From Protofrankia coriariae (GTDB lineage Bacteria > Actinomycetota > Actinomycetes > Frankiales > Frankiaceae), in the NCBI RefSeq assembly GCF_001017755.1, contig NZ_JWIO01000001.1, positions 143,621-180,952 on the forward strand: a stretch of DNA of 37,332 nt, in the 5' to 3' direction. Positions 1-8,300 of this stretch are shown piece after piece (position 1 is the stretch's first letter; every line of letters starts with the position of its first letter). Below the pieces are notes generated by a model. The model made no database searches. It was not told the origin of the DNA and was given only the letters and a program-made list of their open reading frames with translations. Both the position numbers and the translations under genes were made by a program.

Positions 1-2
1 CC

Positions 3-461
3 GGCCGCCGGCTCGACGGCAACTTCACGATCGGAATCTACGTCGAGCCGACGGACGCCCATGATCCGGTGGCCGTGTCGGCCGCGCTGGAGTCCGCGAC
101 CGCGAACGGGCGTACGCTGGCCACGATGAGCCTGTTGACCGGCTTCGCCCAGGTCGGCCGCATCGCGGCTCTGAGCGATCGGGCGCCCTTCCCGGCACGT
201 CCGTCCCTGGTCCTGAATCATCTCGGACGGCTGCGCGGATTCGAGAAACTACCGTGGCGGGGCGACACCTCGGATACCTACTACCTGTCGGCGACAACCC
301 AGCGCCAGCCGGACTATGTCACCTTCCAGTTCGCCGAGCTGCACGGACACGTGTACGTCACGGTGGCTTTCCACGCGAGCATCTTCGACCAGGATGTCGT
401 ACGTCGTGCCGTGGACCTGCTCTGCGCGGATCCGGTCGCGCTGCTCGACAGCGCCCGGTGA
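3..461 (+). CDS. C-terminal part of a condensation / acyltransferase-like protein (5' end outside window)
   Basis: The frame is open from the left edge of the window and ends in TGA at 459-461, so only about 152 C-terminal residues are visible. The first internal ATG/GTG codons (from 69) are not the true start, because the open frame continues upstream of them. The stretch with SLVLNHLGRLRGF, a late VTFQF strand and a final VTVAFH-to-VDLL helix resembles the C-terminal half of chloramphenicol-acetyltransferase-fold enzymes such as NRPS condensation domains or PapA-type acyltransferases. In these the N-x-G-R strand helps form the latch of the active-site tunnel. The catalytic HHxxxDG motif would lie upstream and is not visible, so the assignment rests on fold-level resemblance only. 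The gene is closed by the hairpin at 537-574. Confidence 0.45.
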   Translation, partial: GRRLDGNFTIGIYVEPTDAHDPVAVSAALESATANGRTLATMSLLTGFAQVGRIAALSDRAPFPARPSLVLNHLGRLRGFEKLPWRGDTSDTYYLSATTQRQPDYVTFQFAELHGHVYVTVAFHASIFDQDVVRRAVDLLCADPVALLDSAR

Positions 462-536
462 AACGCCCGGCACCCGGCTCACGGCCGTAGGCCACTCGGG
501 GACGTACGGACGCGCATGAATGTCCGTGAAAAATTT

Positions 537-574
537 CGGGCGTGCCCCGCGGATTCATCCGCGGGGCACGCCCG
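537..574. terminator. Strong bidirectional hairpin terminator between the acyltransferase-like gene and ispH
   Basis: A perfect 17-bp inverted repeat (stem CGGGCGTGCCCCGCGGA, loop TTCA) lies between two convergent genes. Read on the minus strand the stem is followed by AAATTTTT, so it fits an intrinsic terminator for ispH. On the plus strand it has no clear T-run but may still stop transcription from the left gene. Confidence 0.8.
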
Positions 575-597
575 GAACAACCGACAGCCAACAACCG

Positions 598-675
598 GCC
601 GGATACGGCCTGGCTACTGGCCTGCTGGCCTGCTTACTGGACTACCGACTGACTGCTTACTGGCTACCGCTGGCC
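598..675. repeat. Degenerate short repeat rich in CTGGCT/TACTGG
   Basis: Imperfect repetition of 6-9 bp words (tggctactgg, tggcctgct, tgcttactgg) lies between the terminator hairpin and the end of ispH and overlaps the last codons of ispH. It looks like slippage-generated low complexity. No function is apparent. Confidence 0.35.
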
Positions 676-1625
676 GCCCGCTCCCGGGCACGGATTTCCC
701 GGCGGAGCTCGGGCGGCAGGGCAAACAGCAGATGCTCCTCCGCCGACGTCACCTGCTGGACGTCGTCAAAACCACGTTCGGCAAGCCACGCGACAACCTC
801 CGTGACCAGTTCCTCGGGAACGGATGCCCCGCTGGTCACGCCGATCGTCTCGACCCCTTCGAGCCAGGCGGGGTCGACCTGCTCGGCGTTGTCCACCAGA
901 TAGGCGGTGGGCACTCCGTGGTCGAGAGCGACCTCCACCAGACGTACCGAGTTCGACGAGTTCGGCGACCCGACGACCAGGATGAGCTCGACCTGGCTGG
1001 CGATCTCCTTGACCGCCACCTGCCGGTTCTGGGTGGCGTAGCAGATGTCGGCGCTCGGCGGCCCCTGCAGCAGCGGGAACCGCTCGCGCAGCGCCCGCAC
1101 GGTGACCTCGGTCTCGTCGACCGACAGGGTGGTCTGGGACAGATAGGCGACTTTGGACTCGTCCCGAACCCGGACAGCCTCCGCGTCCTCCGCGCCGTCG
1201 ACGAGGTGGATGCGGTCGGGCGCCTGGCCCGTGGTACCGATAACCTCCTCGTGGCCCTCGTGGCCGATGAGGAGGATGTCGAAGTCCTCCTTGGCGAACC
1301 GGCGCGCCTCACCGTGGACCTTGGTCACCAGCGGGCACGTGGCATCGATCGTTCGCAGCTCCCGGGACCTCGCCTCCTCGTGGACGGTCGGTGCGACGCC
1401 GTGGGCGGAGAACACCACGGTCGCCCCGGTAGGAACCTCGTAGGTCTCTTCCACGAAGATCGCGCCTTTTGCCTCCAGCGTCTTGACGACGTGGGCATTG
1501 TGCACGATCTGCTTACGGACGTAGACGGGAGCGCCGTACAGCTCCAGTGCCTTCTCGACCGTCTGTACCGCTCGGTCGACACCAGCGCAGTACCCGCGCG
1601 GATTGGCCAGCAGGATCCGCCCCAT
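657..1625 (-). CDS. ispH: 4-hydroxy-3-methylbut-2-enyl diphosphate reductase (IspH/LytB)
   Basis: This is the last enzyme of the non-mevalonate (MEP) isoprenoid pathway, reducing HMBPP to IPP and DMAPP with a [4Fe-4S] cluster. The product is 322 residues, the usual family length. The three cluster cysteines are visible: Cys13 in [12 protein letters not shown], one in DATCPLV and one in [11 protein letters not shown]. The substrate-binding histidines (VHNAHVV, SAHGV), the catalytic glutamate in GHEGHEEV and the SPNSSNS phosphate-binding loop are also present. The ATG at 1625 is preferred over a frame extension to 1673 because the family begins [20 protein letters not shown] box lies exactly 7 nt before it, consistent with leaderless transcription. 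It diverges from xseA with 137 bp between start codons, an arrangement also found in other actinobacteria. Confidence 0.95.
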   Translation of the reverse strand: MGRILLANPRGYCAGVDRAVQTVEKALELYGAPVYVRKQIVHNAHVVKTLEAKGAIFVEETYEVPTGATVVFSAHGVAPTVHEEARSRELRTIDATCPLVTKVHGEARRFAKEDFDILLIGHEGHEEVIGTTGQAPDRIHLVDGAEDAEAVRVRDESKVAYLSQTTLSVDETEVTVRALRERFPLLQGPPSADICYATQNRQVAVKEIASQVELILVVGSPNSSNSVRLVEVALDHGVPTAYLVDNAEQVDPAWLEGVETIGVTSGASVPEELVTEVVAWLAERGFDDVQQVTSAEEHLLFALPPELRREIRARERAASGSQ

Positions 1626-1632
1626 GTCCCGG

Positions 1633-1638
1633 AGTCTA
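1633..1638 (-). promoter_or_regulatory. Candidate -10 box of a leaderless ispH promoter
   Basis: TAGACT on the minus strand fits the actinobacterial TANNNT consensus and is followed by 7 nt and the ATG. Transcription would therefore start at or next to the start codon. No Shine-Dalgarno sequence is seen. No convincing -35 box is seen. Confidence 0.45.
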
Positions 1639-1750
1639 CGCGGCCCGGCAGCGCCCGGAAGGCCAAACGACAACCGTCACATACCGATGTCCGGGCGGAC
1701 AGCTCTCGTGCTTTGTGCATCGGTCCGAAGGCCCGCACGGCCGCGCTGGT

Positions 1751-1756
1751 TACGGT
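1751..1756 (+). promoter_or_regulatory. Candidate -10 box of a leaderless xseA promoter
   Basis: TACGGT (TANNNT) is followed by 6 nt and the ATG at 1763, and there is no Shine-Dalgarno sequence. The hemolysin III gene at 33543 has the identical TACGGT plus 6 nt arrangement. Confidence 0.4.
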
Positions 1757-1762
1757 TATCCG

Positions 1763-3028
1763 ATGGCGCTCACCTCCACCCCGGAGCAGCCGTTGCCCGT
1801 CCGGACGGTCGCCCGGGCAATCGGCGACTGGATCAACCGGCTCGGCCGGGTCTGGGTGGAGGGCCAGCTCACCGAGATCGTGCGACGGCCGGGCCTGGCC
1901 ACCGTGTTTCTCACCCTGCGTGATCCGGTAGCCGACGTGTCGCTGCGGCTGACCTGCCCGCGGGCGGTCTGCGACGCGGTGGGGGCCGCGCTCACCGACG
2001 GCGCCCGGGTGGTGGTCCAGGGCAAACCGTCGTTCCATCCCGCGCGGGGGACGCTCGCGCTCGCCGTCACCGAGATCCGCCCGATCGGTACCGGGGTCCT
2101 GCTCGCCCGACTCGAACAGCTGCGCGGCATGCTCGCGGCCGAGGGGCTGTTCGCGGCGTCCCGCAAGCGCCGGCCGCCCTTCCTGCCCCGGGCCGTCGGG
2201 CTGATCACCGGACGGGCCAGCGCCGCCGAACGGGATGTGGTCATGAACGCCCGCCGCCGCTGGCCCGCGGTGCGGATCGTCTCGCGTGAGGTCGCGGTGC
2301 AGGGGCCGCTGGCTGTCGGGCAGATCATCGACGCGCTGCGCGAGCTCGACGGCGTCCCCGAGGTGGACGTCATCGTGATCGCCCGCGGCGGCGGGTCGCT
2401 GGAGGATCTGCTGCCGTTCTCCGACGAGGCGCTGGTGCGGGCCGTGGCCGCGGCCACCACCCCGGTGGTCTCCGCGATCGGCCACGAGCAGGACGCGCCC
2501 CTGCTCGATTTCGTCGCGGACGTGCGGGCGTCCACTCCGACGGACGCGGCCAAGCGGGTCGTACCGGACGTGGCCGAACAGCTCGCGTTGGTGACGACGC
2601 TGCGTGGCCGAGCCCGGCGGTCCGTCGAGCAGCGCCTGGACCGGGAGGAACGGTGGCTGGCCGACCTGCGCGGCCGCCCGGCGCTGGCCGCGCCCGGGCA
2701 TGAGCTCGACCGTCACGACGAGTACGTGCAGGCGCTGCGCTCCCGTGGCCGGCGCTGCGTGCTCCACCAACTCGAACGGGCCGACCAGGAGTTGGCCCAT
2801 GCGTTGGCCCAGTTGCACGCGCTGTCACCAGCGGCCACCCTGGACCGGGGATACGCGCTGGTACGCAGAGTCGCCGACGGCTCCATCGTGCGTGATCCCG
2901 CCCAGGCCACCCCTGGCGACGCGCTGACCGTACGGGTCGCCGGCGGCTCCTTCCCCGCGACGGTTGACTCCCCGACAGCTGACGCGGGGACAGCTGGCGC
3001 ACGGACACAGACCGGCACCACGACCTGA
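1763..3028 (+). CDS. xseA: Exodeoxyribonuclease VII large subunit
   Basis: This is the catalytic subunit of exonuclease VII, which degrades single-stranded DNA from both ends into acid-soluble oligonucleotides together with several XseB subunits. The product is 421 residues, typical for actinobacteria. Residues about 8-105 form the OB-fold ([24 protein letters not shown]...). The catalytic domain follows with [39 protein letters not shown] and [29 protein letters not shown], all strongly conserved in the family. A charged helical region for XseB binding follows, then the short C-terminal segment LDRGYALVR. The frame is open upstream to 1547, but the family N-terminus and the promoter-like box support ATG 1763. 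Its partner gene xseB is not adjacent but lies at 10436. Confidence 0.95.
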   Translation: MALTSTPEQPLPVRTVARAIGDWINRLGRVWVEGQLTEIVRRPGLATVFLTLRDPVADVSLRLTCPRAVCDAVGAALTDGARVVVQGKPSFHPARGTLALAVTEIRPIGTGVLLARLEQLRGMLAAEGLFAASRKRRPPFLPRAVGLITGRASAAERDVVMNARRRWPAVRIVSREVAVQGPLAVGQIIDALRELDGVPEVDVIVIARGGGSLEDLLPFSDEALVRAVAAATTPVVSAIGHEQDAPLLDFVADVRASTPTDAAKRVVPDVAEQLALVTTLRGRARRSVEQRLDREERWLADLRGRPALAAPGHELDRHDEYVQALRSRGRRCVLHQLERADQELAHALAQLHALSPAATLDRGYALVRRVADGSIVRDPAQATPGDALTVRVAGGSFPATVDSPTADAGTAGARTQTGTTT

Positions 3029-3038
3029 CCTAAGAAGC

Positions 3039-3073
3039 CGTCCCGGCCCGGAAAGCCAGCATGATCCGGGACG
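3039..3073 (+). terminator. Candidate xseA terminator hairpin
   Basis: CGTCCCGG (3039-3046) and CCGGGACG (3066-3073) pair perfectly 11 bp after the xseA stop codon. The loop is long (19 nt) and there is no T-run, so the call is tentative. Confidence 0.4.
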
Positions 3074-3213
3074 CCGGCACGGGCCGGGAATCACGCGGGC
3101 CCGGGCCCGGGCCCCGAAAAGATGATCGAACCGCTTTCGGTCGACCAGGGCGGCGGGAATCAACGTCAGGCGGCGCCACCGCCGCGCATCCACCGGAGAC
3201 ATCGGGCCAGGCA

Positions 3214-3257
3214 TCAGGCAAGACCTCAGGCAAGATCTCAGGCAAGACCTCAGGAAA
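3214..3257. repeat. Tandem 12-bp repeat (TCAGGCAAGACC, three and a half copies)
   Basis: Three nearly identical 12-bp units (one C-to-T change) and a degenerate partial fourth follow each other. In one frame they would encode SGKT repeats within an 83-codon open frame that lacks other gene features. I read it as a minisatellite in an intergenic spacer rather than coding sequence. Confidence 0.7.
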
Positions 3258-3677
3258 ACTCGGTAAACCAACCGGGGACGACGCAATACATCCGGCCAGC
3301 TTCGGACAGTAGTCATTGGATTATTCCTGGGATCATGACACGATCCTTCACCTCCGTGGTGCTATGATTTCCAGCGGAAGATTCCAAACGTCCGTCAGCG
3401 AGTCAGAGACAGTACGATCATGCTTTTTCTGTGCTGCCGACGGCCCGCATCCCCAGGTCCCTGGGAGGAAAACATTGGCGCGACCAGTGCCGGCGCGCTC
3501 GTGTTCAGCCGGCGAAACAGTTTCCCACTGGCCCCTCCAGAGCTCTTCGATACCACGCTCTCGGCGCGATCACTATCGCACCGGTGAATCAACGGAACAG
3601 CGCGGCGGAAGCAATCCCCGCTCATCGCGGCCCGGGACGGCCGGCCAGGAGAACAAAACCATCGCCTGGGGCCGGGC

Positions 3678-4490
3678 ATGACCGATGGTTTTCCCGTCCT
3701 GCCCGTGCTGATGTTCCACAGCATCGGCGACGGTGCCAGCGCGGCATTTCGTCGATGGCAGGTCCCGCCGGCGTTGTTCGCCGAACAGCTGGCCTGTCTC
3801 AGTGCGGCCGGCTACCAGCTGCTGGGCCTTTCCGAAGCACTTTCCCGACCGGCCGGGAAACACGTCGCGATCACCTTCGACGACGCTTTCGCGGATTTCT
3901 CCGCCCATGCCGTCCCGGTGCTGCGGCAGGCGAACGCCGGGGTGACCCTCTACGCTCCCACCGCCTACGTGGGCGGCCGGGCGACGTGGCTGTCGGCGTA
4001 CCCGGAGGGCGCTTCCCCCCTGCTCACCTGGTCCGACCTGCGGGACCTGCACGCCGCCGGCTACGAGATCGGCTCGCACGGCCATCGGCACACCGACCTC
4101 GACCTGCTGGCCGGCCCCGAGCTGCGCCACGACGTCGAGACCAGCCGTCGCCTGCTCGAGGACGAGCTCAGCTCTCCGGTCCAGAGTTTCTGCTATCCGT
4201 TCGGATATCACACACGCGCTGTCCGCGAGGCCGTGGCGGAGACCGGTTTCGCCTCTGCCTGCGAGGTGGGATACCGCATTCACCGCCGTGACGCGTCCCC
4301 GTTCTCGATCAGCCGGCTGATAGTCACCGGCTCGACGAGCCCGGAACAGACCCTCGCCCTGGTCCGCAGCGGCCAGCCCGGAGTTGTTCCGTATCTGCGC
4401 CGTGGTACCAGGGCCCCGTGGCGCGTTTTTCGGGCCGCCCGGCGTGGCCTGCGCACGCGGCAGGAACCAGCCGCCCAGGAACAACCATGA
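3678..4490 (+). CDS. Polysaccharide deacetylase family protein (NodB homology, CE4)
   Basis: This 270-residue protein is predicted to remove N- or O-acetyl groups from a glycan using a divalent metal. The NodB-fold motifs are visible: N-terminal PVLMFHSIGD, motif 1 AITFDDAFADF (the DD pair), motif 2 EIGSHGHRHTDLDLL (metal-binding His pair spaced H-x3-H) and motif 3 SFCYPFGYHTRAVREA. No signal peptide or membrane segment is seen, so it may act in the cytoplasm or be exported another way. The ATG at 3678 directly precedes the conserved core; its Shine-Dalgarno is weak. The glycosyltransferase gene begins 112 bp downstream on the same strand, suggesting joint action on one surface glycan. The substrate cannot be deduced. 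Confidence 0.85.
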   Translation: MTDGFPVLPVLMFHSIGDGASAAFRRWQVPPALFAEQLACLSAAGYQLLGLSEALSRPAGKHVAITFDDAFADFSAHAVPVLRQANAGVTLYAPTAYVGGRATWLSAYPEGASPLLTWSDLRDLHAAGYEIGSHGHRHTDLDLLAGPELRHDVETSRRLLEDELSSPVQSFCYPFGYHTRAVREAVAETGFASACEVGYRIHRRDASPFSISRLIVTGSTSPEQTLALVRSGQPGVVPYLRRGTRAPWRVFRAARRGLRTRQEPAAQEQP

Positions 4491-4602
4491 CCGGGTCACC
4501 TCGGCCCCGCCCCACCGGCCAGCCAACCAACTGGCCGGAAGACGGCGCGAGCCCGGTCCCGTTCATACCGCCCCAAGGCCCCGAACGTCCGTGGAGAAAA
4601 CC

Positions 4603-5781
4603 GTGACCAGTGTCGGTATCGGTGTCGTGAACAGTGTCAGTGTCGTGGTGTGTAGCCATCTCGTGGCACGATGGCCGCAACTTACAAGAGCTCTCGACTC
4701 GCTCTGGAACCAGAAGCTGCGCCCGGACCAGGTTGTCGTGGTCGTGGACGGCGACGACGAGCTGCTCGCCCGCCTGCGTGAGCGAGCCGGCCCCGAACTC
4801 GTCCTCAGCACCGGGGGGCGTACCGGGCTGTCCAACGCACGTAATGTCGGTATCGCCGCGGTCAACAGCGAATTCGTGGCATTCCTGGACGATGACGCGG
4901 TCGCCGATCCGTCCTGGTTGTCATCCCTTGTACAGGTCGCGGACGCCGACCCCGACATCCTGGGAGTCGGCGGCTGGGTGACCCCCGACTGGGGCGGTGA
5001 GAAACCCGGTTGGTTCCCACCCGAGCTGCTCTGGACGGTCGGTTGCAGCCATCACGGATTACCCACCCAGCAGACGACCGTGCGTAATGTCTTCGGTGGC
5101 TGCGCCCTGTTCCGGCGAAGCGTGTTCACCACCACCGGGGGTTTCGACACCCGCCTGGGCCGGCAGACCAAAGGAGCATCGGGCTGCGAGGAAACAGAGC
5201 TGTGCATCCGCGCCGCCGCCCTGATCCCGGACGGCCGCTTCGTGCACGAACCGGCCGCGGTCATCCACCACCACGTGCCCGCCCAGCGGCAGCGTCCCTC
5301 GTATATCGTGCGCCGCTGTTGGGCGGAAGGCGCGTCAAAGGCCACGCTCCGGCGTTTGTGCGCGGGCTACCGCGCACCGGCACGCGGCCCGCTCGGCCCT
5401 GAACGCGACTTCGTTCTCAAGGTGCTGCCACGCGGGGTACGCAACGGTGTCGGGGCCTCTCTCCGCGGACGCCCGGCGGGCCTCGCGCGGGCCGGCATGA
5501 TCGTTGTGGGAACCGGGACGACCATTCTGAGCTTTCTGCTCGCCGTGATCCGTACGGTCTTCTCGCCGGTGCGGGCGGCAGGCGGCGGCCCGGCCATCCC
5601 GGCCGCCAGTCCCGCGCCGCTGGGCACGCCGACCACCGGCACCGACACCGCCGAAGCCCCCGCTTCCGCAGATTCCCCGAACAGCACGGACTCCCCAGCC
5701 GCCACAGGCGCTTCCAGCGCGGACGCCCTGCCCCCGGCCGCGGAAGCCGCTCCGTCCAACATCCACACGCTCTCGGCCTGA
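4603..5781 (+). CDS. Family 2 glycosyltransferase with C-terminal membrane segment
   Basis: A GT-A fold glycosyltransferase that transfers sugar from a nucleotide donor to a growing glycan. From the N-terminus it shows VSVVVCSH, a VVVDGDD strand, GRTGLSNARNVGI, the DxD metal motif in AFLDDDAVADPSW, NVFGGCALFRRSVF with TGGFDTRLG, and the acceptor-side GCEETELCIRAA. A hydrophobic helix (IVVGTGTTILSFLLAVIRTVF) lies near residue 310, followed by a Pro/Ala/Ser/Thr-rich tail of about 65 residues, probably disordered or extracytoplasmic. The frame is open upstream to 4384, overlapping the deacetylase. GTG 4603 is chosen because GGAG at 4593-4596 stands 6 nt before it and the family begins nearby. 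It lacks a QxxRW motif and is not NodC or chitin-synthase-like. Confidence 0.85.
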   Translation: MTSVGIGVVNSVSVVVCSHLVARWPQLTRALDSLWNQKLRPDQVVVVVDGDDELLARLRERAGPELVLSTGGRTGLSNARNVGIAAVNSEFVAFLDDDAVADPSWLSSLVQVADADPDILGVGGWVTPDWGGEKPGWFPPELLWTVGCSHHGLPTQQTTVRNVFGGCALFRRSVFTTTGGFDTRLGRQTKGASGCEETELCIRAAALIPDGRFVHEPAAVIHHHVPAQRQRPSYIVRRCWAEGASKATLRRLCAGYRAPARGPLGPERDFVLKVLPRGVRNGVGASLRGRPAGLARAGMIVVGTGTTILSFLLAVIRTVFSPVRAAGGGPAIPAASPAPLGTPTTGTDTAEAPASADSPNSTDSPAATGASSADALPPAAEAAPSNIHTLSA

Positions 5782-5853
5782 GCCCGGCCTGAACGACCCG
5801 GACCGGTTGCCACCGCTCCTTGCCGGACAGCGCGAGCCACGCCGAACGGGTGG

Positions 5854-6651
5854 GTGGCGACACGGCCGCAACGGTCGCGCCACCTACCGGTAGCACCTGT
5901 ATGCGCGGTGACGCTACCGACCGGCATCGAGTGCGCGGTGCTGGCGGACGGGGCATTCGCCTCGGGCCTCTGTGCTGACCCGCGTGGGCTTCCGGGACGT
6001 AGGCGAGCGGCGACGGCTCCGGCTGCGGCTGCGGCTGCGGCGACAGAGCTGGATGCGCTGGCGGACGCCCTCGCTCGGCTGCACGGGCATTTCGAGGTGG
6101 ACGGCCATCGGCTCACCGGTGACCAGGCCGGTGTCCGCGGGGAAGGAAGCATCATCCAGTCCCTGTTGAAGGGGCTGGACCTCGCGGGTGCGAATTTCGG
6201 GCCGTTGAGCTGCGCTGACCTCCGGTTCGAGGAGGTGGACCTCTCCAACTCCGCATGGAGCAAAATCTCCATGCGGAGGGTCGGGTTCTCCGGATACCGG
6301 CTGGTCAGCTGGTCGGTGCGGTTCGAGCGCGTCGAGGACGTCGCGTTTACGAACTGCCGACCTGACTACTGCTCGTGGACAGCGCAAAGGTCCTCGGGCG
6401 TGATTTTTTTGCGGGCTGCACCTTTCCGGGAAGCCGAGTTCGACAGAAGGCTGGACAGGTTCGTCTTCCGCGACTGCAGACTGGACGGCGCACGTTTCGA
6501 TGCGACATCGGCCGGTCAGTGCGATCTCCGGGAAGCGGATATCGCGGGTGTCAACGGCCTGCTCACACTGCGCGGTGCGCGGATCTCTCTGCATCAGGCC
6601 GGTGAGGCCGGGATCATCCTGGCCGACGAGGTAGGGATCTCGGTCGAGTAG
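5854..6651 (+). CDS. Pentapeptide-repeat protein
   Basis: The 265-residue product has an Ala-rich N-terminal part and, from about residue 105 on, runs of the A(D/N)LXX-type repeat: LKGLDLAGANFGPLSCADLRF, then FEEVDLSNS, then FRDCRLDGARFDATSAGQCDLREADIAGV. Such repeats fold into a right-handed quadrilateral beta-helix. Known functions range from DNA mimicry to unknown scaffolding, and none can be assigned here. The GTG start at 5854 has no Shine-Dalgarno sequence; the true start may lie closer to residue 60, where conservation seems to begin. A run of seven T at 6404-6410 inside the repeat region is unusual at this GC content and is a possible frameshift site, although the frame is intact. Confidence 0.75.
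   Translation: MATRPQRSRHLPVAPVCAVTLPTGIECAVLADGAFASGLCADPRGLPGRRRAATAPAAAAAAATELDALADALARLHGHFEVDGHRLTGDQAGVRGEGSIIQSLLKGLDLAGANFGPLSCADLRFEEVDLSNSAWSKISMRRVGFSGYRLVSWSVRFERVEDVAFTNCRPDYCSWTAQRSSGVIFLRAAPFREAEFDRRLDRFVFRDCRLDGARFDATSAGQCDLREADIAGVNGLLTLRGARISLHQAGEAGIILADEVGISVE
6015..6044. repeat. GGCTGC hexanucleotide repeat inside the pentapeptide-repeat gene
   Basis: Three exact GGCTGC units (6021-6038) flanked by GGCTCC and GGCGAC encode a run of alanines near residues 54-63. It is a likely slippage site that would keep frame. Confidence 0.7.
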
Positions 6652-7145
6652 GTCGACCTCTTCCGCAGGGCGGATCCCGCCTCGGGCTGCGACATCGTGA
6701 TGCCCTGGGCACGGAACGCATAGTCGGCGAGGCGGTCCCGACCGGATCCGCTGGCCGTCACGATCGCCGAAGCGCCCCGCGGAAGCAGGCGCCACGCCCG
6801 AGCCGACCAGCTCCCGTCGTCCCCGCCCGCGCCTCCCGCCCAGCACACCGTTTCCGCAATTCAGGGACAATTTCGGGAATGATAAACGATGATACGGACG
6901 ATAACGTCTGTTCTATCCGCGTTCACGGAGTTCTAGCGCAAAGCCGCGCCGCGCATCCGCACGCGACAGCCGCCCGCCGTGCACCGTCCGCACGACGGCG
7001 ATCACCAAACGTTTCAACGGCCATCTCATCGTCGGGGGCAGGCGTGAGCTCACATTCAAGATTTTCATCAGTTCGTGTTTGACCACATGCGGAAAGCCAT
7101 GAGCACAACGAATCGTGTTCGGCTATTCACAGCAACGCCGGACGC
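6652..7145. other. Gene-free region upstream of the binding-protein gene
   Basis: About 490 bp with no supportable gene. The stretch from about 6860 to 7110 is richer in A+T than its surroundings and probably carries the promoter of the transport gene at 7146. I looked for a DtxR/IdeR-type 19-bp palindrome and did not find a convincing one. Confidence 0.45.
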
Positions 7146-8300
7146 GTGGCCGGCCGCACCCCTGTCCGGCAGGCCACGCCCAGCGCCGGCACAGCCCGTA
7201 CGCACAGGCGGAGTGCGCGCGCCACGACACGCGCGGCCATGACCCTGGGGCTGGCGTCACTGCTGGCCGCGGTGGCCGTCGGATGCGGCGGCTCCTCGTC
7301 CGACAACACGCCGACCACGCAGGTGGTGACCAGCGTGTCGGGCGAGCAGGCAACCATCCCACTGAAGATCGACCGGATCGCCGAGCAGTTTCCCGCACAC
7401 ACGGTCACCGACATCATGCTCGGCGTGGGTGACAAGCTCGTGGCGATCCCGCAGAACGTCAAAACGCTCCCGTTCCTGCACAAGGTCTTCCCCCAGGTGG
7501 ACTCGCTCCCCGAACTCTTCCGCAACGGGGGCGCGGTGAACATGGAGGAACTGCTCAAGCTCAGACCCGACGTGGTGTCCACGATCAGCGGCGGCACCAC
7601 GCTGGAACCCTTCCAGAAAGCCGGCATACCGGCCGTCAACATGAGCTTCGACGCCTTCCCCCAACTGGCTCCCTCGATCGAGCTCGCAGGCAAGGTCTAC
7701 GGCGGCGTCGCGGCCACCCGCGCGCGGGAATACACCACCTACGTCAACGACAAACTGTCGATGGTCCAGTCACGGCTGGCGAACCTGCCCGAGGCGGACA
7801 AGCCCAGCGTCGTCCACATCGCCAGCTACCCACCGGTCGTCATCGACGGTGGGACATCCCTGATCGACGGATGGATAAAGATCGCCGGCGGTACCGACTC
7901 CGCCAGCGGCGTCAAGGGAACCCACGTCACGGTGTCCATCGAACAGCTCCTGCAGTGGAACCCCGACGTCCTCATCGTCGAGACACCCGGTGGTGATCAG
8001 GGGCTGGCCGCCGCCTCCGCGCAGTCCGTGGTGGACAACCTGGCGAAGGCTCCCGGCTGGTCCGATCTGAAGGCCGTCCAAACCAACCGGGTCTACCTCA
8101 ACCCGCAGGGGCTCTACCCGTGGGACCGCTTCGGCCCCGAGGAGGCGCTGCAGATCCAGTGGGCGGCGAAGACCCTGCACCCGGACCTGTTCAAGGATGT
8201 CGACATCCGCGCCGAGTCCCGCGCTTTCTACCAGAAGTTCTTCGACTACACCGTGACCGACGCCGACCTCGACCAGATCCTCCAGGTCGGAACCAAGTGA
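7146..8300 (+). CDS. ABC transporter substrate-binding lipoprotein (FecB/TroA-type, iron-siderophore or related metal chelate)
   Basis: The 384-residue product starts with a basic stretch (RTHRRSARATTRAA), a hydrophobic segment MTLGLASLLAAVAV and GCGGSSSD, giving a lipoprotein signal with the lipid-modified cysteine in VAVGC. The mature part is a class III binding protein with LKIDRIAEQFP, LPELFRNGGAVNMEELLKLRPDVV, TVSIEQLLQWNPDVLIVETPGG and APGWSDLKAVQTNRVYLNPQGLYPWDRFGPEEALQIQWAAK. The final motif is typical of periplasmic iron/cobalamin-chelate binders. GTG 7146 gives a complete basic n-region, although no good Shine-Dalgarno sequence precedes it. The next gene overlaps its stop codon (GTGA) and is a broken permease/ATPase, so this binding protein has no intact partner in the window. 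Confidence 0.85.
   Translation: MAGRTPVRQATPSAGTARTHRRSARATTRAAMTLGLASLLAAVAVGCGGSSSDNTPTTQVVTSVSGEQATIPLKIDRIAEQFPAHTVTDIMLGVGDKLVAIPQNVKTLPFLHKVFPQVDSLPELFRNGGAVNMEELLKLRPDVVSTISGGTTLEPFQKAGIPAVNMSFDAFPQLAPSIELAGKVYGGVAATRAREYTTYVNDKLSMVQSRLANLPEADKPSVVHIASYPPVVIDGGTSLIDGWIKIAGGTDSASGVKGTHVTVSIEQLLQWNPDVLIVETPGGDQGLAAASAQSVVDNLAKAPGWSDLKAVQTNRVYLNPQGLYPWDRFGPEEALQIQWAAKTLHPDLFKDVDIRAESRAFYQKFFDYTVTDADLDQILQVGTK

Larger units (their letters stand above)
3029..3677. other. Gene-free spacer downstream of xseA
   Basis: About 650 bp without a gene I can support. It holds the xseA hairpin, a run of GGGCCC units near 3097-3117, a 12-bp tandem repeat (3214-3257) and a more A+T-rich part from about 3290 to 3430. 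A TATGAT at 3363-3368 could serve as a -10 box for the deacetylase gene, but no -35 box matches it. Open frames here are low-complexity or overlap in several frames without codon bias. Confidence 0.5.

Noticed and set aside
3214-3257. Possible CRISPR-like repeats
   Set aside because: Units are 12 bp with no spacers; no cas genes are present. The repeats at 31154-31215 and 37251-37286 were dismissed for the same reason.
3061-3312. An 83-codon frame with SGKT repeats
   Set aside because: The repeat is a DNA minisatellite. The rest of the frame has no protein-like features and no ribosome binding site.
3678-5781. nodB-nodC interpretation of the deacetylase and glycosyltransferase
   Set aside because: The glycosyltransferase lacks chitin-synthase motifs and the deacetylase is only generally NodB-like; no nodA is nearby.
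7099-7242. A 47-codon frame whose stop overlaps an internal ATG of the binding-protein gene (ATGA)
   Set aside because: The peptide is Pro/Arg-rich without homology. Starting the lipoprotein at that ATG would remove its basic n-region.
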